A stretch of 64,000 bases of DNA from Aliivibrio wodanis (GTDB taxonomy: Bacteria; Pseudomonadota; Gammaproteobacteria; Enterobacterales; Vibrionaceae), in the NCBI GenBank assembly GCA_000953695.1, contig LN554846.1, positions 1,116,001 to 1,180,000 of the forward strand. Reading direction: 5' to 3'. Of the stretch, positions 15,843 through 22,711 are shown piece after piece. Under the pieces are notes generated by a model that saw only the letters and a list, made by a program, of their open reading frames with translations, ran no database searches and had not been told where the DNA came from. The position numbers and the translations under genes are program-made. Position 1 is the stretch's first letter. Every line of letters starts with the position of its first letter.

Positions 15843-15962
15843 TAACAAGCGTTTAAGACGGATTCCCAACGCATGGCGTTTTCGGCTTACTTTGGTTTAA
15901 GTGTTTATGTCACAATGGTTTAGGTGTGGTGGTAGCGTTGCTCACACCTTAATGCTGCGTTA
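15843..15962 (+). repeat. attC site of cassette 14
   Basis: TAACAAGCGTTTAAGACGG to GCTGCGTTA, about 120 bp. Crossover after G15959. Confidence 0.9.
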
Positions 15963-16006
15963 AACGCTTCCTTATATATTCACATATAGTGCACTTAGAG
16001 GTGTTT

Positions 16007-16316
16007 ATGCACGTAATATCAAGAAAACTATTTAGTGGTGCAGCGAAAAAGTACCCGAATGATGCTACAGCCATTGATGCGTTATATAAATCATTAAAAA
16101 TAATAACTTTTCAAATCCTCTGAAAATGAAAAATGTTTACCCTAGCTTAGATAACTTTAAGTATAAAGATAAATGGTATGTTCTGAATATCGGTGGGGAT
16201 AATTTACGATTAATGACTTTATCGAATTTCGAGATAATAGAATGTTTGTTAAGCATATTGTTCCTCACGCAGAATATGACAAGTTATGTGCTAAATACGC
16301 AAAGGAGTCGAAATGA
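16007..16316 (+). pseudogene. higB: higB toxin pseudogene (cassette 15), two frameshifts
   Basis: Joining three frames gives a complete HigB/RelE-like protein: MHVISRKLFSGAAKKYPNDA at the start, then NVYPSLDNFKYKDKWYVLNI, LRLMTL, and IEFRDNRMFVKHIVPHAEYD to the stop at 16314-16316. One A is missing in the run near 16098-16102 and one T in the run near 16217-16220; each shifts the frame by -1. As it stands translation stops after about 38 residues. The gene has an upstream AGAGG and an ATGA overlap with higA, the normal toxin-first order of higBA. Confidence 0.85.
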
Positions 16317-16741
16317 AAAATTTTAATTAAGTTAAATCAACAGCATTACAATTATTTTCAATGGCTAGTTTTGTCGGTCATATTTCAACGGAAGAAGAAT
16401 ACGCTGAAGCCTTGGAGTTAATGGAAGATCTTATTGAAGAATATGATATTTACAAACCATTAATTGAGGTTTTGGAAGTATCTATCGAACGTTGGGGAAA
16501 TCGTGCAGATTAATTTGCAGAGTTTAATGTTCGTATTGAGAACTTAGATGATGGAGTAGCAACACTACGTGTATTAATGGTTCAGTATCAACTTAAAGCT
16601 GATGATCTAAAAGATGTCATTGGTGGTAAAAGTTTAGTTTCAATGATCCTCAATGGTTCTCGTAAGCTAATGAAAGAGCATATTCAGGCTATTTCATCTA
16701 AATATAATATCAGCCCAGCATTGTTTTTTGGCTGCGTTTAA
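16313..16741 (+). pseudogene. higA: higA antitoxin pseudogene (cassette 15), two nonsense codons
   Basis: The frame from ATG 16313 to TAA 16739 spans 143 codons and reads as a HigA/Xre-type antitoxin: MASFVGHISTEEEYAEALEL, LIEVLEVSIERWGNRAD, then the helix-turn-helix LKADDLKDVIGGKSLVSMIL and SRKLMKEHIQAISSKYNISP. It is interrupted by TAA at codon 6 (16328-16330) and TAA at codon 67 (16511-16513). Downstream Met residues could still yield fragments, but the N-terminal toxin-binding and C-terminal DNA-binding parts are separated. The stop codon again forms the start of attC. Confidence 0.85.
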
Positions 16742-17025
16742 CAAAGCAATAAACATGATTTACTATATTCGGTGTTGACGGTCCCCTCATCGTTTCCCCA
16801 GCCCTGTGTTGTGTGTGAGACGTTAATATTCGAACATTGCCCACCTACAAGGATAACAGGGCATTGGTTCTGAATAGTTTGGTGTAGAATCTTAATATCG
16901 CACGCCTATTGTTAAATTGATTTAAATGTGTGCTTGACGATATTTATTAGATCAAAGGTATCGATGCGTGTCTGCCTTATTGTGTCTATAGGAGATTATA
17001 AGGGGTTCGTAAGAATTGGGCGTTA
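16739..17025 (+). repeat. attC site of cassette 15, interrupted
   Basis: The R'' side TAACAAAGCAATAAACATG (16739 on) and the R' side AATTGGGCGTTA (17014-17025) are separated by an IS4-derived insert from about 16790. Before insertion this was an attC of a second type, also seen at 18787. Crossover after G17022. Confidence 0.75.
16790..16950. mobile_element. IS4-family deletion derivative (short)
   Basis: About 160 bp match both ends of the longer remnant at 18867-19250: one end reads CCCAGCCCTGTGTTGTGTG, the other ATTGGTTCTGAATAGTTTGG and AATATCGCACGCC. The interior, including most of the transposase coding part, is gone, leaving a MITE-like element. Terminal repeats could not be fixed. Confidence 0.7.
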
Positions 17026-17133
17026 TATGTAGTCCTTAATTAAAGTATGTACTTGACGTTATTTCAGTTGGAGTAAGCTTGTCTGATACACTCAATGTCA
17101 CACAAAATTCGAGTTCAACTCAAAAAGGAAGCT

Positions 17134-17592
17134 ATGAAATTTATTTCGAAGGATGATATCAATAAGTATATTGGTGTTGATATAGAACCAACAGATTGGT
17201 TTGTTGTAAACCAAGACCAAATTAACCAATTTGCAGACTGTACTCTAGATCACCAATTTATCCATACAGACCCAGTTAAAGCGCAAGGTACAATATTTGG
17301 GTCTACGATTGCACATGGGTTATTATCGCTATCAATGCTCCCGCATTTTGCTGAGAGTTTTGGGTATCTTTTGGAGGGGAACAGCATAGGTGTCAATTAT
17401 GGGTTCGATAAGGTGCGATTTATTAATCCTGTAAAAGTGAATAGCCGTATTCGAGCTCATGCAAAATTGGTTTCGGTAGAAGAAAAGAATTCAGGTCAGT
17501 ATACATTTAAGACAGAAGTTGTAGTTGAAATTGAAGGCGAGAAAAAACCGGCGTTAATGGCAGTATGGTTGGCAATGCAGATAGTGCCTTAA
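17134..17592 (+). CDS. MaoC-like (R)-hydratase, cassette 16
   Basis: The 152-residue protein is a single hot-dog domain of the MaoC/NodN type. The hydratase motif region is FADCTLDHQFIHTDPVKAQG (residues about 38-57), with the catalytic Asp and His, followed by GSTIAHGLLSLSMLPHF and the strands GVNYGFDKVRFINPVKVNSRIRA. Such enzymes hydrate trans-2-enoyl thioesters in fatty acid or polyester metabolism; the natural substrate here is unknown. ATG 17134 is preferred because AAGGA lies at 17125-17129; the longer frame from 17095 lacks a ribosome site. Confidence 0.88.
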   Translation: MKFISKDDINKYIGVDIEPTDWFVVNQDQINQFADCTLDHQFIHTDPVKAQGTIFGSTIAHGLLSLSMLPHFAESFGYLLEGNSIGVNYGFDKVRFINPVKVNSRIRAHAKLVSVEEKNSGQYTFKTEVVVEIEGEKKPALMAVWLAMQIVP

Positions 17593-17614
17593 TGGTTACA
17601 GCACGCCAAATATA

Positions 17615-17644
17615 TAACAAATAAGCGCTGCGCAGCCAGCGTTA
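17615..17644 (+). repeat. Miniature attC-like site (30 bp)
   Basis: TAACAAATAAG then CGCTG-cgcagc-CAGCG and GTTA: the shortest of three such sites. It follows the MaoC gene where an attC belongs. Unlike the other two it is not followed by the 150-bp repeat. Crossover would be after G17641. Confidence 0.55.
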
Positions 17645-17784
17645 AATCTCAGGAATTGTTTTTTTGCACTTTTTCTTGTCGGTTATTTGGCAATTGGAGC
17701 GCCAGCAGAATTGGCGCTTCCCTTTCGGCCATTAGAACTAAGAGTCAGGTTGCTTGGATACCCATCCTACCTTGCATTAGCATA

Positions 17785-18036
17785 ATGACGCATCAGTTAT
17801 GCAATCCACAAAGAGAAGTGACGTCTTATAGTAAGGTATGGCTCAAAGTTGCTTATATATCACTAGCGATAGGTTTACTTACTTTAGTTTCAATAAGTTA
17901 TCTCGGATACCAAGTAACCAAGTCTGGTTATGTAAAGTGTATCAATGAGTCACGAACTTTTTCTAAAAATAGCTGGAGGTTTTATGAAAAAGATTTAAGT
18001 TTGTGCAAGTCTTTATCTGGTATAGCTGGCGGTTAA
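17785..18036 (+). CDS. Small membrane protein, cassette 17
   Basis: An 83-residue product with one strong hydrophobic helix (VAYISLAIGLLTLVSISYLGY, roughly residues 23-43) and a short Cys-containing tail (two Cys after the helix). I do not recognise it. The frame is open from 17656, but the first 43 codons would translate a GC-skewed leader that looks non-coding, so ATG 17785 is chosen; no clear ribosome site supports it. Low certainty that it is expressed. Confidence 0.4.
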   Translation: MTHQLCNPQREVTSYSKVWLKVAYISLAIGLLTLVSISYLGYQVTKSGYVKCINESRTFSKNSWRFYEKDLSLCKSLSGIAGG

Positions 18037-18045
18037 AAATTGGGC

Positions 18046-18166
18046 TAACAAAGTATTTCAGATGGAGTCCCAATGCTTGGTATTTTCGACGTACTTTGGT
18101 TTAAGTGATTATGTCACAATGGCTTAGGTGTGATGGCAGCGTTGCTCACTATTTAATACGGGGTTA
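18046..18166 (+). repeat. attC site of cassette 17
   Basis: TAACAAAGTATTTCAGATGG to TACGGGGTTA, about 121 bp. Both outer arms have drifted (GGGGTTA in place of GGCGTTA, and AGTATTTCAG), so recombination may be weak. The last three bases are also the reversed stop codon of ccdB. Crossover after G18163. Confidence 0.85.
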
Positions 18167-18481
18167 AATGCCTGTGATTATGAAATCGATTGCAGCAATA
18201 ATTTCATTTCTGAAAGTCGATAATTCATTAACTGGGTCGGTTAGGGTCTTAACCGGAACACTTGTCATTTGTTGAGTTAACATGACAAAGTCACCTTCAT
18301 CAATATGAATTGTTGGGCAAAGGTGACTTGGGGCTTTTTTATCAAGTAGATCAATTGGCGTTAATGGAATGACTAATCGAGTATTTAGGTTATCCAATAA
18401 ATCACTTTGAACATTTACAAAATAAGGGTAGGTTTTAGCTGAGCTTTTGTCTTTGTTTTTATATAGCGTAAATTGTGACAT
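18164..18481 (-). CDS. ccdB: CcdB gyrase-poison toxin, cassette 18
   Basis: The 105-residue protein matches CcdB over its whole length: MSQFTLYKNKDKSSAKTYPY at the start, FVNVQSDLLDNLNTRLVIPL, SHLCPTIHIDEGDFVMLTQQ, and the C-terminal helix NEIIAAIDFIITGI. The terminal Gly-Ile needed for gyrase poisoning is kept, while the Trp of the F-plasmid protein is Thr, as in the V. fischeri chromosomal CcdB known from the literature. It follows ccdA directly (stop TAA adjoining ATG). The stop codon lies in the attC R' box. The frame is intact. Confidence 0.95.
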   Translation of the reverse strand: MSQFTLYKNKDKSSAKTYPYFVNVQSDLLDNLNTRLVIPLTPIDLLDKKAPSHLCPTIHIDEGDFVMLTQQMTSVPVKTLTDPVNELSTFRNEIIAAIDFIITGI

Positions 18482-18727
18482 TTAAAATACTCGGTATGAG
18501 TCAGAAAAAAGACCGTGTTTCTCGGTTAGTTCGTTGCAAGCATTAATAGCTTCAGAGTTTTGTTCTAACCATTCCTGTTTTTTTAGTTTGCTTACTTCTT
18601 GTGATAATGCCTTCTCCATTGTTGCTGAAAGGTTTATTTTTAATCGTTTTGCTTCAGCGAGTAGATCGCTATTTAATGTTAAATTGGTTGCTTTTTTTAT
18701 CGCTTGTGTATTGTATTGGCTTTTCAT
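18482..18727 (-). CDS. ccdA: CcdA antitoxin, cassette 18
   Basis: The 81-residue protein has an N-terminal ribbon-helix-helix (KATNLTLNSDLLAEAKRLKI, NLSATMEKALSQEVSKL) and the C-terminal toxin-binding tail EWLEQNSEAINACNELTEKH followed by GLFSDSYRVF. It neutralises CcdB and, with it, represses the operon. Met at 18727 fits family starts; a Met seven codons upstream is the alternative. Both genes read against the integron direction. Confidence 0.93.
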   Translation of the reverse strand: MKSQYNTQAIKKATNLTLNSDLLAEAKRLKINLSATMEKALSQEVSKLKKQEWLEQNSEAINACNELTEKHGLFSDSYRVF

Positions 18728-18763
18728 AACGTGACCATTTATGCGCATTGATTATGTGGATTC

Positions 18764-18792
18764 AGTATATGCCGTTAGAAAGCATTTAACAA
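18764..18792 (-). promoter_or_regulatory. ccdAB promoter with -35 box inside attC
   Basis: On the minus strand TTGTTA (18792-18787) and TATACT (18769-18764) are 17 bp apart. The -35 hexamer is the complement of the attC R'' bases TAACAA, so the neighbouring recombination site supplies part of the promoter. Confidence 0.6.
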
Positions 18793-18866
18793 AGCCATCA
18801 ACACGATTTATTACATTCGGCGTTGTCGGTTTGTCTTTAGTTTGGGTGTTTATGGCGGCGCTGGCG
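18787..18866 (+). repeat. attC site of cassette 18, broken by IS4 remnant
   Basis: TAACAAAGCCATCAACACG starts a second-type attC that runs to about 18866, where the IS4-derived sequence begins. No convincing R' box GTTA is found after the insert; GGCGATAGG at 19251 may be its mutated form. The site is probably non-functional. Confidence 0.6.
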
Positions 18867-19250
18867 GATCCCTCATAATTTCCCCAGCTCTGTGTTGTGT
18901 GTGAGACGTTGATATTTGAACATTGCCCACCTACAAGGATAACAGGGTATGGGTTCGCCCTTGTAATTAAATGAGCATCCCATTTGTAGGTGACGTCTTT
19001 TTCGCGGTGTAATTGACGATTTCCAAGCATCTATCTACGCGTTTAATGGCATGTTTAACGGTGGTCTTGGTGTCGAGCTGTCGCCCCAGCTTGGTTAGAG
19101 TTAAATCAGAGCCCCTAAGCACACTTTTTGTGGCAAGTATTAGAGAATTAAGGCGTTTTTTGTGAATTATAGGGCATTGGTTCTGAATGGTTTGGTGTAG
19201 AATTTGAATATCGCGCATCGTACCGTCCAATTGATTAAAATGTGTTTTTG
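18867..19250 (-). mobile_element. IS4-family deletion derivative with transposase fragment
   Basis: About 380 bp share both flanks with the shorter remnant at 16790-16950 and contain the 5' end of a minus-strand transposase gene, joined directly to the far end of the element. It is non-autonomous. Confidence 0.75.
18935..19218 (-). pseudogene. IS4-family transposase fragment
   Basis: From Met 19218 the frame reads MRDIQILHQTIQNQCPIIHK, RLNSLILATKSVLRGSDLTL and TKTTVKHAIKRVDR, an IS4/IS10-like N-terminus. A one-base deletion after VDR shifts the frame, which then continues LGNRQLHREKDVTYKWDAHL and ANPYPVILV before homology ends at the deletion junction. The catalytic DDE core is absent. Confidence 0.8.
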
Positions 19251-19265
19251 GCGATAGGGAGGAAA

Positions 19266-19760
19266 ATGGTAGAAATATATGATTTATGGCAATTTACGGT
19301 GTTCTGGATAGTTGCATTATGTGTATTCTCATCGGCTCTCACGATCCCATTTTATAAGTGGAAGAAAAGGGGGGGCGTAGTAATTGTATTCTTTTGTACT
19401 GCTGCTTTCAGTTTTTTATCATTGTTTGTGTTGGAGCATAAGATAACAAATGAAATATCGGAATTAATTAATGAAGACAGTTTTGTCGTTGAAACTTACG
19501 AAGGCTTTGATAATGAGCTGTTCCTTAAAGCACTAAAGAGCAAGCGATTTGTTTATACCTATAGAACTCGCCCCTTAGAAAAGAGGAATATACATATAGT
19601 TAACCATCAAGAGGAGGTTAAGTTACAAGTTGCTCAAGATTCCAAGTACCCGCACTTGTATTGGGTCTTCTATCCTAAGTATCGGTATAGTAGCTTAAAT
19701 GAACTTGGGAAAATACGTATAAAAAAATTGAGCAATAATCGCCTAACAAATAAGGATTAA
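19266..19760 (+). CDS. Hypothetical membrane protein, last cassette
   Basis: The 164-residue product has two hydrophobic helices near the N-terminus (FTVFWIVALCVFSSALTIPF and VVIVFFCTAAFSFLSLFVL) and a soluble C-terminal domain rich in Lys and Tyr. I do not recognise it. ATG 19266 follows AGGGAGG at close spacing; a GTG eight codons upstream is possible. The stop codon lies inside the following miniature attC-like site, so the reading frame uses the first bases of that site as coding sequence. Its cassette lost its left boundary to the IS4 remnant. Confidence 0.65.
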   Translation: MVEIYDLWQFTVFWIVALCVFSSALTIPFYKWKKRGGVVIVFFCTAAFSFLSLFVLEHKITNEISELINEDSFVVETYEGFDNELFLKALKSKRFVYTYRTRPLEKRNIHIVNHQEEVKLQVAQDSKYPHLYWVFYPKYRYSSLNELGKIRIKKLSNNRLTNKD

Positions 19761-19780
19761 GCACTGCGCAGCCAGCGTTA
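19744..19780 (+). repeat. Miniature attC-like site at the array end (37 bp)
   Basis: TAACAAATAAGGATTAAG then CACTG-cgcagc-CAGCG and GTTA. The C to A change against the mid-array copy weakens the inner hairpin. This is the last attC-like signal of the integron. Crossover would be after G19777. Confidence 0.55.
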
Positions 19781-19930
19781 AATCCCGGGTTTTGAACAAG
19801 CCCGTAGGCACTTCTTTATAGTAAGTTGTACGACCGAGCTTGGTAGGCGCATCGCCTTGAGTCTTTATTCAAGACGAACGAGGCTAAGATAATATCTCGA
19901 TAGTAATCTTATCAATGGGTTAGCTGTTTT
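19744..19930 (+). repeat. 187-bp direct repeat, distal-boundary copy
   Basis: Near-identical to 12974-13160. The hairpin CGGG/CCCG is kept; the second hairpin has one mismatch (CGCCTTGA/TCAAGACG). After 19930 the two copies diverge completely, here into the promoter region of the c-di-GMP enzyme gene. No ORF is seen. Confidence 0.8.
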
Positions 19931-20052
19931 TTATCGTTTTTTTAAAGAGAGATCACATCTAATAAGTATTATTGTCAGCGTATGGTAAATAGTACTGTTA
20001 TTCATGTTTAAAATCATTATTATGGTTTGTTTAGGAATTGTAATGGTTTTGT

Positions 20053-22539
20053 ATGCCTCGTAGAACCGATAAAAAATTATTGACTCTCATCTCGGTTATG
20101 CCCGTTGTACTGATTGGTATCTTTACGTCCATTTTGAGTTTTGTTGTTATTCATGATAATAAAATGAAAGTAGAGACGTTAATTGATTCGTTATATAGAG
20201 AATCTGTAGAGAAAGAAAAAACCCAGATTAAAAACCAAGTTGATACTATTTATCAACAAATTAGTTATCAACGAAACTTAGCAGAAGAAACATTAAAACA
20301 CGTGATAAAATTGCGTGTGGACGATGCCTTTAATACGTTGAGTTTTATTTATCAAGAAAATATAGATAAACCTAAAGATGAAGTTATTAAGTTAATTTCA
20401 GATGCATTAAGGCAGTCGCGCTTTAATGATGGGCGCGGCTATTTCTTTATGTATAGTTTGGATGGTACTAATCTCATGCATCCTATCTTCCCTAACTTAG
20501 AAGGGAAGAGTCTACTTCAATTACAAGATGTGCATGGTAAGTTTATTCTTCAAGATCATATTGCTCTTATGAAAGAAAACGGTGAGGGATTTAGTCGTTG
20601 GTGGTATCCCAAACCAGATGCTCAAGATGAAGAGTTTGAAAAAATAGGCTATACCAAGTTGTTTGCCCCGTTAGATCTCTATATTGGTACTGGTGAATAC
20701 ATTATTAATGTAGAAAATGATATTAAAGAAGACCTAGTGATGTGGATCTCAGAGGTTCGCTTTGGTGAAGACGGTTATATTTTCTTATTAGATCAGTATG
20801 GAAATACGTTAGCTCATTATGATAAAGAAAGAGTAATCCCCAATAAATATAATGAAAGTAATCCTCATCAAGGTTCAATTACCCAAGATATACTAACCCT
20901 AGCGAGTAATGGTGATGGTTTCATGCAGTACCTTAGTGCATTTAAACCTAACTCTTCACAGCATGCTGAAAAATTGAGTTATATCAAAGGCTATCAGGAT
21001 TGGGGGTGGGCAATTGGTGCTGGAGTATATATTGACGAAAATAAACGCTTATTAAAAGAGAAAGAAGTGTTATTGGTCAGTCAAAATGAAATGGAATTGG
21101 CCAAAATACTTATTCTTACTTTTAGCTTAGCATTTGTTTTAACTGCGCTTTCATTAGGCGTGAGTAAATATGTTGGAAGACGTTTTAAAAAATTTCAAAA
21201 GCGCATTCAAAGTGACTTTATGTTACTAGAAGAAACAAAAAATAAAATGCAACATATGGCATTGCATGATGATTTAACTCAACTTCCAAACCGAGTTATG
21301 TTAGAAACAAAAATTGAATCAGGTATTCAGCATGCTCACTTAAATGGCCAGTATTTAGCGGTTATGTTTGTTGATTTAGATGACTTTAAAAAAATAAATG
21401 ATCGTTTTGGTCATGAAGTCGGTGATGAGTTATTAAAGTGTATTAGCAAGAAATTTAAAGCTCTCATAGTTAATGATGATATTGTTTCACGCTTTGGTGG
21501 TGATGAATTTGTTTTTTGTTTTCCACAGTTAATCTCAAAAAATGATGCTGAGGAAAAGGTTAAATTGATTCAGACGGTTTTTGAAGACGGCTTTATGATC
21601 AATGGTAAATCTATTACAACCAGTGCGAGTATTGGTGTCGCGATGTACCCAAGTGATGCAGATAACTCACTCGATTTGATCTCTAAGGCTGATATTGTTT
21701 TATATAAATCGAAAGCTAATCAAAAAGGTGGCGCTTTATTCTTTGATAAAAGTATCGATACTCAAGTCAATTATGAATTTAGCTTAGAAGAAGAGTTAAA
21801 ATCAGCGATCATTAACAATGAAATATTTGTAACTTATCAACCTCAAATAGACATAAAAACGGGTAAACTTCGTAGTGTTGAGGCATTATCTCGTTGGAAT
21901 AATAAAAAGCTAGGTTTTGTATCTCCTGTTGATTTCATCGCAGTTGCTGAAGAAATCGGCATGATATATTCGATAGGTGATTTTGTTTTACAAAGAGCTT
22001 GTGAAGATATCTTGAAATTTATGCCCAATGGCAAAGAGGCTGTTATGGTTTCTATTAATCTGTCGCCTAAACAGCTTATTCAGCCGAACTTTATCCCAAG
22101 GGTTATGGAGATTGTTAAGCTGACAGGGATTGATATCTCAAGAGTTACTTTAGAGATCACTGAAAATATTTTGATTAGTGATTTAAAAAGTGTTTCTCCA
22201 GTACTTCAGCAATTACAACAACTAGGCTTTGGTATATCACTTGATGATTTTGGAACAGGATATTCATCATTAAGTTATTTAAATATTTTACCCATTACTG
22301 AGATTAAAATTGATCGCAGCTTTATTAATAGTCTATTTATCAATGAGCAGAGTGAAACCTTAGTTAAAGCGATTGTTGCAATTGGAGCCTCATGTCAAAT
22401 GATAGTGGTAGCAGAAGGGGTTGAAACTGAAGAGCAATTGAATAAACTCATCGAATACAATTGTGATTTAGTTCAAGGCTATTATTTCGATAAACCTTTA
22501 CTCATTGAAGATCTTTGTTCTAAATACGCAATAAAATGA
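20053..22539 (+). CDS. Membrane c-di-GMP enzyme: Cache - GGDEF - EAL
   Basis: The 828-residue inner-membrane sensor has an N-terminal helix (LISVMPVVLIGIFTSILSFV), a periplasmic region of about 300 residues with two Cache_2-like units (GRGYFFMYSLDGTNLMHPIF; GEDGYIFLLDQYGNTLAHYD), a second helix (ILILTFSLAFVLTALSLGVS), then a GGDEF domain with the intact motif RFGGDEF and an EAL domain with SVEALSRW, LEITEN, DDFGTGYSSLSYL and AEGVETEEQ. Both catalytic signatures are intact, so either synthesis or breakdown of c-di-GMP is possible. Cache domains of this type bind small organic ligands. It is a single gene with its own terminator just beyond the integron boundary. Confidence 0.93.
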   Translation: MPRRTDKKLLTLISVMPVVLIGIFTSILSFVVIHDNKMKVETLIDSLYRESVEKEKTQIKNQVDTIYQQISYQRNLAEETLKHVIKLRVDDAFNTLSFIYQENIDKPKDEVIKLISDALRQSRFNDGRGYFFMYSLDGTNLMHPIFPNLEGKSLLQLQDVHGKFILQDHIALMKENGEGFSRWWYPKPDAQDEEFEKIGYTKLFAPLDLYIGTGEYIINVENDIKEDLVMWISEVRFGEDGYIFLLDQYGNTLAHYDKERVIPNKYNESNPHQGSITQDILTLASNGDGFMQYLSAFKPNSSQHAEKLSYIKGYQDWGWAIGAGVYIDENKRLLKEKEVLLVSQNEMELAKILILTFSLAFVLTALSLGVSKYVGRRFKKFQKRIQSDFMLLEETKNKMQHMALHDDLTQLPNRVMLETKIESGIQHAHLNGQYLAVMFVDLDDFKKINDRFGHEVGDELLKCISKKFKALIVNDDIVSRFGGDEFVFCFPQLISKNDAEEKVKLIQTVFEDGFMINGKSITTSASIGVAMYPSDADNSLDLISKADIVLYKSKANQKGGALFFDKSIDTQVNYEFSLEEELKSAIINNEIFVTYQPQIDIKTGKLRSVEALSRWNNKKLGFVSPVDFIAVAEEIGMIYSIGDFVLQRACEDILKFMPNGKEAVMVSINLSPKQLIQPNFIPRVMEIVKLTGIDISRVTLEITENILISDLKSVSPVLQQLQQLGFGISLDDFGTGYSSLSYLNILPITEIKIDRSFINSLFINEQSETLVKAIVAIGASCQMIVVAEGVETEEQLNKLIEYNCDLVQGYYFDKPLLIEDLCSKYAIK

Positions 22540-22548
22540 TGTTAAAAA

Positions 22549-22571
22549 GCTGAATCATATTCAGCCTTTTT
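22549..22571 (+). terminator. Terminator of the GGDEF-EAL gene
   Basis: GCTGAAT (22549-22555) pairs with ATTCAGC (22559-22565) across a CAT loop and is followed by CTTTTT. Confidence 0.85.
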
Positions 22572-22626
22572 ATATATTTTTCTGTTCCTAACTGGGTAAT
22601 ATAATCTTAAATCGTCTTAAATAAAA

Positions 22627-22654
22627 AACGAACAGCAAGTGGTTGCTGTTCGTT
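22627..22654 (-). terminator. Terminator of the chitinase gene
   Basis: A perfect 12-bp stem (22627-22638 with 22643-22654) closes a GTGG loop. On the minus strand it is followed by TTTTTT, so it ends chitinase transcription; on the plus strand TTTTATT follows, so it may act in both directions. Confidence 0.9.
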
Positions 22655-22678
22655 TTATTATTTCATTAATAACGATAA

Positions 22679-22711
22679 AAGTTAAAAGTTAAAAGTTAAA
22701 AGTTAAAGGTT
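22679..22711 (+). repeat. Heptanucleotide tandem repeat across the chitinase stop codon
   Basis: Four to five units of GTTAAAA/GTTAAAG in a row. The chitinase TAA stop lies in the last unit. Units of 7 bp are prone to slippage, but since each unit contains TTAA the frame is closed in any case. Confidence 0.8.

Noticed and set aside
2759-18166. Regular repeats as a CRISPR array
   Set aside because: Repeats are about 120 bp, imperfectly palindromic, unevenly spaced by genes, and end in the integron core GTTA. No cas gene is present. They are attC sites.
19242-19265. GTG start for the last cassette gene
   Set aside because: The ribosome site AGGGAGG lies between this GTG and ATG 19266 and fits the ATG.
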